From positions 210,767-274,766 of the forward strand of contig FREU01000001.1 in the NCBI GenBank assembly GCA_900143615.1: a stretch of 64,000 bases of DNA. Reading direction: 5' to 3'. Of this stretch, positions 17,015 to 26,242 are shown in pieces (the stretch's first letter is position 1; every line of letters begins with the position of its first letter). This DNA is from Rhodobacteraceae bacterium Alg231-30. GTDB taxonomy: Bacteria > Pseudomonadota > Alphaproteobacteria > Rhodobacterales > Rhodobacteraceae. Both the position numbers and the translations under genes were made by a program. The notes under the pieces were generated by a model, which was given only the letters and a program-made list of their open reading frames with translations, ran no database searches and was not told the DNA's origin.

Positions 17015-18003
17015 GCAAGGGGCCTGTTCTCATTGAATTAGAGACAGATGTGTCGCCAAATGTGGCCGAAGCGGAGGCTGTGCCAGACACACATGCCGAG
17101 TTGCCAAGTGGGCAGGCGATGCAGCTTGCCGCGAAACTGGGCGCGCGCCGCGGCTCGCGATTGGGGCGTTGGTTCTGGGGATTGTTGGTGGCGTTTGTTG
17201 GGGCTGTGGCCTCGGTTGCGGCATGGGGTTTTTTGACGCAGCTTGTCCTGCGCACACCGGTTTTGGGGTGGGCTTTAACAGGGCTGGCGGTGGCACTGGC
17301 GCTTGTTGCATTTGTACTGATCGTAAAAGAGCTGGCCGGATTTGCCCGACTGCGTCGTGTGGACAGGTTAAAGGCGGTTATGGATGCGGCTTGCGCTGAT
17401 GGTACGTTAGGGGCGGCGTCGGAGGCAGTTGACCAACTCGTGAGGTTTTATGCGCGGCGCGATGACACTGCGTGGGGGCGACAAACGCTTGCGGAACGAC
17501 GCGGCGAGGTTCTGGACGGTGATGCGCTTTTGTCGATTGCGGAAACTGATCTGGTGGTCCCGCTTGATTTAATGGCCTTGGCCGAAGTTGAGGCCGCCGC
17601 ACGTCAGGTTGCAGTTGTCACGGCTCTCGTGCCGTTGGCGTTGGCGGATTTGATTGCGGCGTTGACTGCAAATATGCGCATGATCCGGCGCGTTGCTGAA
17701 ATCTACGGTGGGCGATCGGGTACGTTGGGTAGTTGGCGTTTGTTTCGTGCGGTGATGACGCATCTGGTGGCGACTGGTGCTGTGGCTGTTGGCGAAGACC
17801 TGATAGGTCCGATTGCCGGCGGTGGAGCCTTGGCGAAATTGAGCCGCAGATTTGGCGAAGGACTGGTCAACGGGGCGCTGACGGCGCGTGTTGGTGTGGC
17901 GGCGATGGAAGTGTGCCGCCCGATGGCCTTTGGCGCGGGCATGCGCCCGTCTGTGACCAGCGTGGTGAAAAAGGCTTTAAAGGGTGTTTTTACGAAATCC
18001 TAG
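17011..18003 (+). CDS. ycjF: YcjF family inner membrane protein (DUF697)
   Basis: 330 residues. Two membrane helices lie near the N-terminal third (LGRWFWGLLVAFVGAVASVA and a second helix around WALTGLAVALALVAFVLIV). A DUF697 region follows, with LVVPLDLMALAEVEAAARQV and VTALVPLALADLIAALTANM. This is the partner of YcjX and is probably anchored in the inner membrane. The start GTG overlaps the ycjX stop by 4 bases. Function is not established in any organism with certainty; both genes are induced by envelope or heat stress in enterobacteria. Confidence 0.88.
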   Translation: MSKGPVLIELETDVSPNVAEAEAVPDTHAELPSGQAMQLAAKLGARRGSRLGRWFWGLLVAFVGAVASVAAWGFLTQLVLRTPVLGWALTGLAVALALVAFVLIVKELAGFARLRRVDRLKAVMDAACADGTLGAASEAVDQLVRFYARRDDTAWGRQTLAERRGEVLDGDALLSIAETDLVVPLDLMALAEVEAAARQVAVVTALVPLALADLIAALTANMRMIRRVAEIYGGRSGTLGSWRLFRAVMTHLVATGAVAVGEDLIGPIAGGGALAKLSRRFGEGLVNGALTARVGVAAMEVCRPMAFGAGMRPSVTSVVKKALKGVFTKS

Positions 18004-18011
18004 CAGACACG

Positions 18012-18419
18012 CTAAGATCGCGCGCTGAACAAGGGTGGTGAAGATTTGTTCAGCCCTGTGCTGATGCCTCGTGCAACACGGTGCGCTAAGTTTGACCATT
18101 GTTTCGCGAGTTCTGGAGGCAGCTCTTGCGACAGGCTTTCGTCGAACAGTTCCAGCCATTGAACAAAAGGCGCTGGCGTCAACCCGTCCGAATTAATATG
18201 AACGTGCATTGGATTTCCGCTGTAGCTGTCCTCACGTAAAATAGCTTTGCGCCAGAAACCTTTAACTTTCTCAATATGAGCCGGCCACGCATCTTGTGGG
18301 ATCCGTGATGAGAACAACGGGCCGAGAACCGGATGCTTGCGCGACAGGTTGTAAAATTTTGCGACAACGCGATTGATCTCATCGGGCGATATATCAAACA
18401 ATGGGGTGGGGGTGCTCAA
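18012..18419 (-). CDS. Group III truncated haemoglobin (first copy)
   Basis: A 135-residue single-domain globin of the truncated group III type. Hallmarks are VVAKFYNLSRKHPVLGPLF, then the KVKGFWRKAIL segment, a conserved GNPMHVH with the candidate haem-ligand His, and the Trp of PFVQWLELFDESL. Group III globins bind O2, NO or cyanide with high affinity; the role is usually inferred to be detoxification or redox chemistry. A second, diverged copy lies 182 bases upstream in the same orientation. It converges on ycjF with an 8-base gap. Confidence 0.9.
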   Translation of the reverse strand: MSTPTPLFDISPDEINRVVAKFYNLSRKHPVLGPLFSSRIPQDAWPAHIEKVKGFWRKAILREDSYSGNPMHVHINSDGLTPAPFVQWLELFDESLSQELPPELAKQWSNLAHRVARGISTGLNKSSPPLFSARS

Positions 18420-18601
18420 GGTTTGGTCTCCAACATAACACCATGCAGCTAGCTACTCGAAACAGCTTAGGGCAAGAGCTAGCGCAGAGAATAGTTAGCG
18501 ATTTATTGCGACTTTGGAACGCTTGGCAGAAAATCGCGCATTGCGTGTGGTATCCGATCAGGGATCGCGCGAAGCGTGACAACCGTTACGTCCTCGCAAC
18601 G

Positions 18602-19009
18602 CTAAAACTTCAAGATTGGTACACCACCTGTTTTGGTTGTTTTCTCAACCACACCTGCGCGCAGAGAACGTCCAATTTTATGGACCAATGCTGACCAAGC
18701 CTCGGCCTGCTCGGGGCTCAATTCTTGGCGTAACGTCAAATCAAACAGTGCCAACCATGTTTCAAACATGCCCGGGCGCACGTTGCCTGCGGCGCGGTGC
18801 ACTTGCAACGGGTTGCCGTCATAGCTGCGCTCATGAAGGATGCTGTTGGCCCAAAAATCGGTGATCTTAGCTTCGTGGCTGTGCCAGTCGGTAACATGGG
18901 CGGCAAAGACGGGGCCAAGATTGGGGTGCTGGCGGATCAATTCGTAAAATGCGGTCACCACGCGGGCGATGTCCGGACGCGTGATGTCAAAGCGGGGTGG
19001 GATTTGCAT
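18602..19009 (-). CDS. Group III truncated haemoglobin (second copy)
   Basis: Also 135 residues and clearly paralogous to the neighbour: VVTAFYELIRQHPNLGPVF, KITDFWANSIL, GNPLQVH and MFETWLALFDLTL occupy the same places. The candidate proximal His is kept. The two copies differ across most other positions, so this is an old duplication or separate acquisition, not a recent tandem event. The intervening 182 bases hold no gene and could carry a separate promoter for the downstream copy. Confidence 0.9.
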   Translation of the reverse strand: MQIPPRFDITRPDIARVVTAFYELIRQHPNLGPVFAAHVTDWHSHEAKITDFWANSILHERSYDGNPLQVHRAAGNVRPGMFETWLALFDLTLRQELSPEQAEAWSALVHKIGRSLRAGVVEKTTKTGGVPILKF

Positions 19010-19266
19010 CTTTTGATCCTCTTCCTATGAAAGCAGATAAAGCGACTTAGCCCGGCGGTGCAAGCTGCCTCTGCTATGATTAGGATCATTGCTTTACCCC
19101 GTGGTGACAGAGGCCTATAACGCAGCGCATGAGACGGCCATTTGCCATCATTATTCGAATTATATGCCCGGCGCTCTGAACCAGATGAGCCGCCGGGACA
19201 AGGCGTATGGGCTACCACGCCGACCGTTTCCCCTGACATGATGTGATGATGAAGGACGCCACCAAA

Positions 19267-22173
19267 ATGTGCGCCGAGACCCCCGACTACAAAGAAACGC
19301 TGAACCTGCCAAAAACCGATTTCCCGATGCGGGCTGGGCTGCCCAAGCGCGAGCCCGCGTGGCTTGAGCGCTGGGAAACAATTGGTGTGTATGACCGCCT
19401 GCGCGAAAAAGAAGGCCGCGAGCCGTTTACGCTGCATGATGGCCCTCCTTACGCCAACGGGCATTTGCACATTGGTCATGCGCTGAACAAGACCATCAAG
19501 GACATGATTGTACGCAGCCATCAGATGATGGGCTTTGATGCGCGGTATGTGCCGGGTTGGGATTGTCACGGGCTGCCGATCGAGTGGAAGATCGAAGAGC
19601 AGTATCGCAAAAAGGGCAAGAACAAGGACGATGTGGACATCGTCGACTTCCGTCAGGAATGCCGCAAGTTTGCCGAAGGTTGGGTAGATATCCAACGTGA
19701 AGAGTTCAAACGTCTGGGCATCACCGGCAACTGGCCTGATCCCTATCTGACAATGAACTTCCACGCCGAGCGCGTGATTGCAGAAGAATTCATGAAGTTC
19801 TTGATGAACGGCACGCTGTATCAGGGCAGCAAGCCTGTGATGTGGTCGCCGGTTGAAAAGACCGCGCTGGCTGAGGCCGAGGTGGAGTATCACGACAAGG
19901 AAAGCTTCACCATCTGGGTGAAATTCCGTGTTGTTAACGAAGACTCGGACCTGAAAGACGCAAGTGTTGTGATCTGGACCACGACTCCTTGGACGATCCC
20001 GTCCAACAAGGCGGTCGTCTACGGTGCTGACATTGCCTATGGCCTTTATGAGGTGACAGGAACGCCGGAAGAAAGCTGGGTCACTGTTGGTGATCGCTTC
20101 TTGCTGGCCGACAATCTGGCAGCGGATGTGATGACCAAAGCGCGTCTAAGTGACGAGCAGTGGACGCGTGTTCGTGGTGTTGACAGTGACGAGCTGGCAA
20201 CGCTTGATTTGGCGCACCCCCTGCACGGCGCCGAAGGCGGCGAAGGCGAATGGGATGATCTGCGTGATTTCCGCGCGGCCCCTTTTGTGACCGATACCGA
20301 AGGCACCGGTTTTGTGCATTGTGCGCCGTCTCACGGGATGGACGAATTCGAGCTTTACCGCGATCTGGGCATGCTGGAGCAGGTCATCACCTATAACGTG
20401 ATGGACGATGGCGGCTTCCGCGCAAACCTGCCGTTCTTTGGTGGCAAATACATCCTGAACCGTAAGGGCGGCGAAGGTGATGCCAACAAGACCGTGATCG
20501 ACAAACTGGTCGAGGTTGGCGGGCTGTTGGCGCGGGGCAAGATCAAACACAGCTACCCGCATAGCTGGCGCTCTAAGGCTCCGATCATCTATCGCAACAC
20601 GCCGCAATGGTTTGCTTCTGTGGATCGGGCTGTGGGTGATGGTCAGGACCAGATGGGCAAGACCATCCGCGAGCGCGCGCTGAATTCGATCGATCAGGAG
20701 GTCAAATGGTGGCCCCAGACCGGTCGCAACCGTCTGTATTCCATGATCGAGGCGCGTCCCGATTGGGTGTTGAGCCGTCAGCGCGCATGGGGTGTGCCGC
20801 TGACATGTTTCATCAAGAAGGGCCTGTTGCCGACAGACGAGGGCTTCTTGCTGCGCGACGAGGCTGTCAACGCGCGGATTTCCGAAGCGTTTGAAGCGGA
20901 AGGCGCGGATTGCTGGTACATGGATGGCGCAAAAGAGCGTTTCTTGGGCAGCGACTACAATGCCGACGAGTGGGAACAGGTATTTGATGTGCTGGATGTT
21001 TGGTTTGATTCCGGCTCCACGCATGCGTTTGTTCTGCGGGACCGTGAAGACGGCACGGCAGACGGCATCGCAGATGTCTATATGGAAGGCACCGACCAGC
21101 ACCGTGGATGGTTCCACAGCTCGCTTTTGCAGGCCTGCGGAACCTTGGGGCGTGCGCCGTATCGCAATGTTGTGACGCATGGCTTCACGCTGGATGAGAA
21201 GGGCAACAAGATGTCCAAGTCTTTGGGCAATACCATTGTGCCAGAGAAGGTCGTTCAGCAGTACGGCGCAGACATCCTGCGGCTTTGGGTGGCTCAGACC
21301 GATTACACCGCTGATCAGCGGATTGGACCAGAGATCCTGAAAGGGGTTGCGGACAGCTATCGCCGACTGCGCAACACCATGCGCTTTATGCTGGGTTCGC
21401 TGAGCGAGTTCACCGAGGCGGATCGTGTTGAAGCAGCCGATATGCCGGAGCTTGAGCGTTGGGTGCTGCATCGTCTGGCAGAACTCGATCACCAAGTGCG
21501 CAAAGGCTATGCCGAGTTCAACTTCCAAGGGGTCGTCTCGGCTGTCTTTAACTTTGCCACGGTGGAATTGTCGGCGTTCTATTTCGACATTCGCAAAGAT
21601 GCGCTGTATTGCGATGGCGATACGCCAAACCGCCGCGCGGCGCGCACGGTTCTAGACATCCTGTTCCATCGTCTGACCACTTGGCTTGCGCCAGTGTTGG
21701 TCTTCACAATGGAAGAGGTTTGGCTGGAGCGGTTCCCCGGTGAAGAGAGTTCGCTTCATCTGACCGATTTCCCTGACACGCCTGCGGATTGGTTGGACGA
21801 GCCTCTGGCCGCCAAATGGGCGGATGTACGCGATGTACGTCGTGTGGTGACGGCCGCTTTGGAAATCCAGCGCACGGACAAGGTCATCGGGGCATCGCTT
21901 GAGGCGGCTCCGGTTGTACATGTGCGTGATGCCGAAGTGGTCGCGGCACTGAAATCTGTGAATTTTGCGGATATCTGCATCACCTCAAACATCGACGTCA
22001 CCAATGATCCGATGCCAGCAGAAGCGTTCCGCTTGCCGGAAATTGAGGGCGTGGGCGTGGTCTTTGAAAAGGCAGAGGGCGCAAAATGCCAACGCTGCTG
22101 GAAGATCTTGCCCGATGTTGGTGAGCACGGCCATGCGGAAGTTTGTGGTCGCTGCGATGAAGCGCTGAGTTAA
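19267..22173 (+). CDS. ileS: Isoleucyl-tRNA synthetase
   Basis: IleS attaches isoleucine to tRNA-Ile in the cytoplasm and edits valine. The 968-residue protein has the class I HIGH motif as PPYANGHLHIGHAL, the CP1 editing domain with WTTTPWTIPSN, the KMSKS loop in EKGNKMSKSLGNT and the C-terminal zinc finger CQRCWK...CGRCDEAL. All are complete. ATG 19267 (MCAETPDYK) with AAGGA upstream is preferred over two in-frame ATGs at 19243 and 19246. The 257 bases before it hold no recognised gene or T-box. A terminator follows. Confidence 0.97.
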   Translation: MCAETPDYKETLNLPKTDFPMRAGLPKREPAWLERWETIGVYDRLREKEGREPFTLHDGPPYANGHLHIGHALNKTIKDMIVRSHQMMGFDARYVPGWDCHGLPIEWKIEEQYRKKGKNKDDVDIVDFRQECRKFAEGWVDIQREEFKRLGITGNWPDPYLTMNFHAERVIAEEFMKFLMNGTLYQGSKPVMWSPVEKTALAEAEVEYHDKESFTIWVKFRVVNEDSDLKDASVVIWTTTPWTIPSNKAVVYGADIAYGLYEVTGTPEESWVTVGDRFLLADNLAADVMTKARLSDEQWTRVRGVDSDELATLDLAHPLHGAEGGEGEWDDLRDFRAAPFVTDTEGTGFVHCAPSHGMDEFELYRDLGMLEQVITYNVMDDGGFRANLPFFGGKYILNRKGGEGDANKTVIDKLVEVGGLLARGKIKHSYPHSWRSKAPIIYRNTPQWFASVDRAVGDGQDQMGKTIRERALNSIDQEVKWWPQTGRNRLYSMIEARPDWVLSRQRAWGVPLTCFIKKGLLPTDEGFLLRDEAVNARISEAFEAEGADCWYMDGAKERFLGSDYNADEWEQVFDVLDVWFDSGSTHAFVLRDREDGTADGIADVYMEGTDQHRGWFHSSLLQACGTLGRAPYRNVVTHGFTLDEKGNKMSKSLGNTIVPEKVVQQYGADILRLWVAQTDYTADQRIGPEILKGVADSYRRLRNTMRFMLGSLSEFTEADRVEAADMPELERWVLHRLAELDHQVRKGYAEFNFQGVVSAVFNFATVELSAFYFDIRKDALYCDGDTPNRRAARTVLDILFHRLTTWLAPVLVFTMEEVWLERFPGEESSLHLTDFPDTPADWLDEPLAAKWADVRDVRRVVTAALEIQRTDKVIGASLEAAPVVHVRDAEVVAALKSVNFADICITSNIDVTNDPMPAEAFRLPEIEGVGVVFEKAEGAKCQRCWKILPDVGEHGHAEVCGRCDEALS

Positions 22174-22217
22174 TTGAACGGCGGGTCTTGCGCCTCATTT
22201 AGCGAAGATACAGTGGA

Positions 22218-22246
22218 GGCGTTCCGGTTGCGGGACGCCTTTTTTG
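22218..22246 (+). terminator. Rho-independent terminator of ileS
   Basis: GGCGTTCC pairs with GGGACGCC (8 bp, one G-U) around a GGTTGC loop, followed by TTTTTT. It lies 45 bases after the ileS stop. Confidence 0.88.
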
Positions 22247-22262
22247 TGGGCAGGGTGGGACC

Positions 22263-22721
22263 ATGGTGAAGATTTGGTTTGAAAGCCCTTTAGGGATGAT
22301 GTGCGTACGCCAAGAAGCGGACGCAATTGTGGGTTTGCATTGGGCAAGTTCTGCCGGCCGATCAGATGAAACGGAAGTGCTGCGCGAAGCGGTGGTACAG
22401 TTGCAGGATTATTTTGCCGGGGAACGGGAGCAGTTCGACTTGCCAATAAAGGTGGTAGGATCGGATTTTCAGCGTCGGGTCTGTGACGCAATGTCTGCGA
22501 TCCCTTTCGGTTACACGTGTACATATGGTGATATTGCCAAAGATTTAGGCGTGCCCGCTCAGGCGGTGGGGGGCGCGTGCGGCGGCAATCCCCTACCGAT
22601 CATTATTCCCTGCCATCGCGTAATGGGTGCCAAAGGGCTGACAGGCTTTTCCGGCGCGGGAGGCGTAGAAAGCAAAGTTTGGCTGTTGCGGCACGAAGGT
22701 GCTGGAGGCTTCTTGATCTAA
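22263..22721 (+). CDS. ogt: Methylated-DNA--protein-cysteine methyltransferase
   Basis: This protein repairs O6-methylguanine by moving the alkyl group to its own cysteine. The 152-residue protein carries the active-site motif IIPCHRVMG with Cys117, the helix-turn-helix wing region FQRRVCDAMSAIPFGYTCTYGDIA and the GGACGGNP loop. It has no N-terminal Ada-type regulatory domain, so it is a simple Ogt-type enzyme. It starts 17 bases after the ileS terminator T-run and converges on pcs with a 4-base gap. Confidence 0.93.
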   Translation: MVKIWFESPLGMMCVRQEADAIVGLHWASSAGRSDETEVLREAVVQLQDYFAGEREQFDLPIKVVGSDFQRRVCDAMSAIPFGYTCTYGDIAKDLGVPAQAVGGACGGNPLPIIIPCHRVMGAKGLTGFSGAGGVESKVWLLRHEGAGGFLI

Positions 22722-22725
22722 GAAC

Positions 22726-23421
22726 TCAGAGTTTTTCTTGAAAGATCAGTTGTTGTGCCGCGCCGGCGAGTGTGAGGTAAATTGAGGTGGCTACCAAGCC
22801 CCAATGCGCCCAGCTTTGCGGATCAAAATCGACCCAAGCGGCCCAACCGGCAAAGAAAGTCCATGCGACTGCCATGGGGAGTGAGATCCAGCGCCAACGA
22901 ACAGTGCGCACAGGATGTACGAACTTGATCGGGAGAAACATTGCAACAGCCAAAGCCGCGACCATTGTAAAGCTCACCCAGAAATTTGGCTGAACCGCAA
23001 AAATCACGATGATAACCATGTTCCAGCATCCTGGAAAACCGGAGAAGGAATTATCCTTGGTTTTCATACGGGTATCCGCAAAGTATAGCGCAGAGGTGAA
23101 GGTGATCACGATGATTGCAAACCAGCCTGTCCACCCATCCATCAAACCGGATTTAAACAGCGCAAACGCGGGAATGAAGACATAGGTTAGATAGTCGATG
23201 ATCAGGTCAAGTAGAACACCATCAAACTGCGGTGCGTGCTTTTTCACATGAAAATGGCGCGCCATAGGGCCATCAAACCCATCCACCACAAAGGCTACCA
23301 CAAGCCAGAGGTACATTAAGCTCCATTCACCTTCTACGGCAGCCAGCATCGCTAGCATCGCGAAAACGGCTCCGGTGGCGGTGAAAAGGTGAACGAGGAG
23401 GGCGCGTATATGTGCAGTCAT
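22726..23421 (-). CDS. pcs: Phosphatidylcholine synthase
   Basis: Pcs makes phosphatidylcholine in one step from CDP-diacylglycerol and choline, at the inner membrane. The 231-residue protein has about eight hydrophobic helices and the CDP-alcohol phosphotransferase motif, here DGFDGPMARHF with the matching FDGVLLDLIIDY, in the Pcs-specific spacing. The downstream FSGFPGCWN motif is also typical. The start chosen is ATG 23421 (MTAHIRALLVHL). Pcs is common in roseobacters and rhizobia and depends on external choline. Confidence 0.92.
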   Translation of the reverse strand: MTAHIRALLVHLFTATGAVFAMLAMLAAVEGEWSLMYLWLVVAFVVDGFDGPMARHFHVKKHAPQFDGVLLDLIIDYLTYVFIPAFALFKSGLMDGWTGWFAIIVITFTSALYFADTRMKTKDNSFSGFPGCWNMVIIVIFAVQPNFWVSFTMVAALAVAMFLPIKFVHPVRTVRWRWISLPMAVAWTFFAGWAAWVDFDPQSWAHWGLVATSIYLTLAGAAQQLIFQEKL

Positions 23422-23537
23422 GAAATTGTCATGCCGCAAAAGCAACGAGGTTGCAACCGGCGCGGTGCGTGCCGCAATGGATTGCGATGATAGGGCATAA
23501 AACCACGGATCGCTTCTGTGACGAGTGCTGCAAAGAT

Positions 23538-24347
23538 CTAGCGTTTTGTTTTTAGGGACAAGAGCGCATGTTGTATTGCTCTCGGTAGGTTGATGTCAGC
23601 ATCGGGGGGGGCAGCGTCCAGTGCCGAGGCGACATCTTTGTGCAGGATTCCAATAGAGTTTTCGGCTCCATAGCCGTCACGGGAAAATTCGATTTCTTGA
23701 AAACCGGAGGCGAGCCAATTCTGACCGGATGATGTTTCGATCAGCCCTAGCAAAGCGTTTTCATCGAGGCCAGCCTGCTCCGCCCAATCGAGTACAAGGC
23801 GTGTCATGGCTGTGTTGGATGCTGCAAGAAGGTTGTTGAGAACCTTGGCTTGCATGCCTGTCCCAAAACTGCCCATGCGGTGGAAATGCGCGCCCATGGC
23901 GTCAAACAGAGGTTGGTGATGGTCTAGATCAGGTGTGGACCCGCCGAGCATGAAAGAGAGCCGTGCCTGTTCAGCGGCGATGGCAGCACCCGACATCGGT
24001 GCGTCAATAAGGGCAATAGTAGCGGGGACCCGGTCACGTAGAGCAGTGGTGTAGCGAGGAGACAAAGTTGAGCAAACAATAATTGTTTGGAGATTGGGGG
24101 CCTCAGTCAAACGCTGAGTCTCAAACAGGACTGCGTCGGTCTGCGCGATGTCGCGGACAACGGTAATCAATATTCTTAGGTTTTGCGAAAATTTGGAAAG
24201 CTCACGCATATGCGGAGCGTTGCCACCAAATTCTGAGGATGGGCGGATATCAAAACCGACCGCGTCAAAACTGGCTTTGCGGAGGGCGCCGAGCATTGGC
24301 GCTCCCATTCTTCCGCAGCCTGCCACTCCAATACCTGTGAGGGTCAT
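23538..24347 (-). CDS. NAD(P)-dependent oxidoreductase, 3-hydroxyisobutyrate dehydrogenase-like
   Basis: 269 residues of the beta-hydroxyacid dehydrogenase family. The Rossmann motif IGVAGCGRMGAPML opens the protein, a DAPMSGAAIAAEQ segment corresponds to the family substrate-binding loop, and GTGMQAKVLNNLLAASN carries the catalytic Lys. Substrates of this family include 3-hydroxyisobutyrate, tartronate semialdehyde and 6-phosphogluconate; the sequence does not decide. It lies downstream of the PepSY gene, separated by a hairpin, so it may have some read-through. Confidence 0.85.
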   Translation of the reverse strand: MTLTGIGVAGCGRMGAPMLGALRKASFDAVGFDIRPSSEFGGNAPHMRELSKFSQNLRILITVVRDIAQTDAVLFETQRLTEAPNLQTIIVCSTLSPRYTTALRDRVPATIALIDAPMSGAAIAAEQARLSFMLGGSTPDLDHHQPLFDAMGAHFHRMGSFGTGMQAKVLNNLLAASNTAMTRLVLDWAEQAGLDENALLGLIETSSGQNWLASGFQEIEFSRDGYGAENSIGILHKDVASALDAAPPDADINLPRAIQHALLSLKTKR

Positions 24348-24366
24348 AGTTTCTCCAAGAAGAGTT

Positions 24367-24393
24367 GCCCCTTGCCAAGTGGTGGCAAGGGGC
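24367..24393 (-). terminator. Stem-loop between the PepSY gene and the dehydrogenase gene
   Basis: GCCCCTTGCCA-AGTGG-TGGCAAGGGGC is an 11-bp perfect stem 7 bases after the PepSY stop. No T-run follows on the minus strand (CAACTCTTCTT), so it may only partly terminate, or protect the transcript end. Confidence 0.6.
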
Positions 24394-24399
24394 CGTTGT

Positions 24400-25800
24400 T
24401 TAAGACAGCGCGCGTTTCAGCGCGGGAATGTTGCTGATCAGTAGCACGTCAATTGCCAAAACTGCTAGCAGCGTGAGACCTACCAATGGGAAGGCGAGAG
24501 CCATGAGCACAGCGATCAGGGCTGCGCCTTTCCAAAACGGCATGTCAGATGGAGCAGGTGGTGCTGCGAGGCGCATGGAATTTGCAGGGCGACGGATGAA
24601 CCACATCACTGCGCCGGAGATGCATAGAAATATTACCGACAGGCAATAGAGCGTGTTGAGAACAAAGTTCCAAGTTCCTAAGAGACCCATGTGAGCTGGG
24701 ATCCCTGCGGCCATCACTTTGCCGGCGATGGAATAGTCCGCGAAACGCACATCGGCCAGAATCTTACCTGTGTGTTGATCTACGTGAACAGTGATGTCTG
24801 AGAACGGATCGTTGGAATCGCTGTTCATGGTGTCGCGGTTGATCGTCCAGACCCCATCATCAGAGCTGGGATAAACCACGCGAAAGCGACCTTCGATGCC
24901 TAAATCACGCCCGAGCGAGACGAGGCTGTCCGCTGTCACAGGAGCGCCTTCAGGGGTGCCGGTGACGCCAGCATCTGAGCCTGACGCAGGCATTTGGGTC
25001 TGCTCTAGCGCCCATGGCACATCTTTATGGTGCGCATGGTTCATTTTCGCATGGATGTCGTCCGAGAGAGGGACATTGTCCCATTTCGCAGCAGGAAACG
25101 TAGACCACGATTGCACGTATTTGTGCCCCCAAATACCGGACCACGCGAGGCCGGACAGCAGAAACAGCACTGTCAGGATTGAGCCCCAAAAGCCGACCAC
25201 AGCATGCAGGTTTTTCCAAAGTGCGCGCCCGCGTGCGGTGAAATTTGGCAGGAGCGCAGCAGCACCGGTCCCACGTGGCCACCAGATGTAAACCCCGGTA
25301 ACGACTAGGATCATGCCAAGGCCTGCTGAGATCTCGATGAGCCGATCGCCAAAGTCTCCTAGCATCAGTTTTCCGTGGATCGCGTCCGCCACCGAATACC
25401 AAGTTGCAAGGCTTTCCCAGCTTTCAACTACCTCACCAGTGTATGGGTTGACCGCGACAAGCCGTTGGCCAGAATCGGTGTCTATTTTGAACACCGCCGC
25501 GAGGCCTTCTTGGCGCGGCAAAATATATTGTACGATTTGGCCGGGGACTACGGTGGTCGCGGCCTCGGCTTGTTGTGCAACTGTCACGGTTGTTTCTGCC
25601 AATGGCACGGCGATGCGTTCACCATCGCGTCCGGCAAAAAAGTTGACGTACATCATCATAAGGCCAGTGACTGCCAGCATAAGAAAAAACGGGATTACAT
25701 AGAGCCCCGCATAAAAGTGCCAGCGCCAGACGGCGAAATAGAGTTTTTGGGAGCGTGTCGTTTCTAAAGGCACGGCTTTGGTTTGGCTAAAAGTCGCCAT
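24400..25800 (-). CDS. PepSY domain-containing membrane protein (PiuB-like)
   Basis: 466 residues of the PepSY-associated membrane family. Five membrane helices can be seen: FYAGLYVIPFFLMLAVTGLM, one near EISAGLGMILVVTGVYIWW, HAVVGFWGSILTVLFLLSGL, FVLNTLYCLSVIFLCISGAV, and a last at the C-terminus. A large periplasmic PepSY part lies between helices 1 and 2 and again between 3 and 4. Homologues are tied to iron-siderophore uptake and to metal or redox reactions at the inner membrane. The start has GGAG upstream, but that Shine-Dalgarno lies inside a long hairpin. Confidence 0.85.
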   Translation of the reverse strand: MATFSQTKAVPLETTRSQKLYFAVWRWHFYAGLYVIPFFLMLAVTGLMMMYVNFFAGRDGERIAVPLAETTVTVAQQAEAATTVVPGQIVQYILPRQEGLAAVFKIDTDSGQRLVAVNPYTGEVVESWESLATWYSVADAIHGKLMLGDFGDRLIEISAGLGMILVVTGVYIWWPRGTGAAALLPNFTARGRALWKNLHAVVGFWGSILTVLFLLSGLAWSGIWGHKYVQSWSTFPAAKWDNVPLSDDIHAKMNHAHHKDVPWALEQTQMPASGSDAGVTGTPEGAPVTADSLVSLGRDLGIEGRFRVVYPSSDDGVWTINRDTMNSDSNDPFSDITVHVDQHTGKILADVRFADYSIAGKVMAAGIPAHMGLLGTWNFVLNTLYCLSVIFLCISGAVMWFIRRPANSMRLAAPPAPSDMPFWKGAALIAVLMALAFPLVGLTLLAVLAIDVLLISNIPALKRALS

Positions 25801-25808
25801 GTGTCGTA

Positions 25809-25882
25809 TCTCCTGAACGGCTGCAGGTCCGCGAACAGCGGGCAGCCAGTATTGATTAATTATGTGAGGGGAGTTCAGGAGA
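25809..25882 (-). promoter_or_regulatory. Nested intercistronic hairpin that hides the PepSY Shine-Dalgarno
   Basis: In the minus-strand transcript the arm at 25873-25882, which overlaps the stop codon of the upstream DUF2946 gene, pairs perfectly over 10 bases with 25809-25818, which contains the Shine-Dalgarno of the PepSY gene. Inside are two further stems: 25819-25824 with 25842-25847 (6 bp) and 25829-25832 with 25838-25841 (4 bp). This would close the PepSY start site unless ribosomes finishing the upstream gene open it. Confidence 0.55.
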
Positions 25883-26240
25883 CGGCAGGGGGACCGCGCG
25901 CGTCATAGCGCCGGTGGAAGCCCGCGCTGTCGTGTGTGAAATCCTGATCTTGCCAAGATGCACGTAAGGTCGGTTTCAGAGCGACAAAAACAGCCGTCTT
26001 TGAAACGTTTTGTTCAAAGCCAACAGCTGAGAAGGTACAGGGGCTGCGCTCGTCACCGGTTTCATCGTGGTTCGGCACTGGAGCGCCAGAGCTGTCGACA
26101 ACTAATTCAAGCGGCCCATCAATTGTACATATCACCAACGCGAATTGCCCGTTGGCCAGCACCCTCGGCATCCACCCCGCAGGAATGGACGACGACAAAG
26201 TTATTGCCAAAAGAACAAGAAGGGTGGTGGCGATACGCAA
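25875..26240 (-). CDS. DUF2946 family exported protein
   Basis: 121 residues. An N-terminal signal peptide or anchor (MRIATTLLVLLAITLSSSIPAG) leads into GWMPRVLANGQFALVICTIDG and a later SPCTFSA, matching the GxMP/ICT/C pattern of DUF2946 proteins. These small exported proteins often sit by metal uptake or copper genes; function is unknown. Two Cys residues in ICT and PCTF may bind metal. It starts 2 bases after the engB stop and is followed by the PepSY gene, so it is likely in one transcript. Confidence 0.75.
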   Translation of the reverse strand: MRIATTLLVLLAITLSSSIPAGWMPRVLANGQFALVICTIDGPLELVVDSSGAPVPNHDETGDERSPCTFSAVGFEQNVSKTAVFVALKPTLRASWQDQDFTHDSAGFHRRYDARGPPAVS

Positions 26241-26242
26241 AC

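Noticed and set aside
20146..21528. Long 460-codon frame antisense to ileS
   Set aside because: It mirrors the codon pattern of a certain housekeeping gene; no start signals or recognisable domains. Long antisense frames are common in such GC-rich genes.
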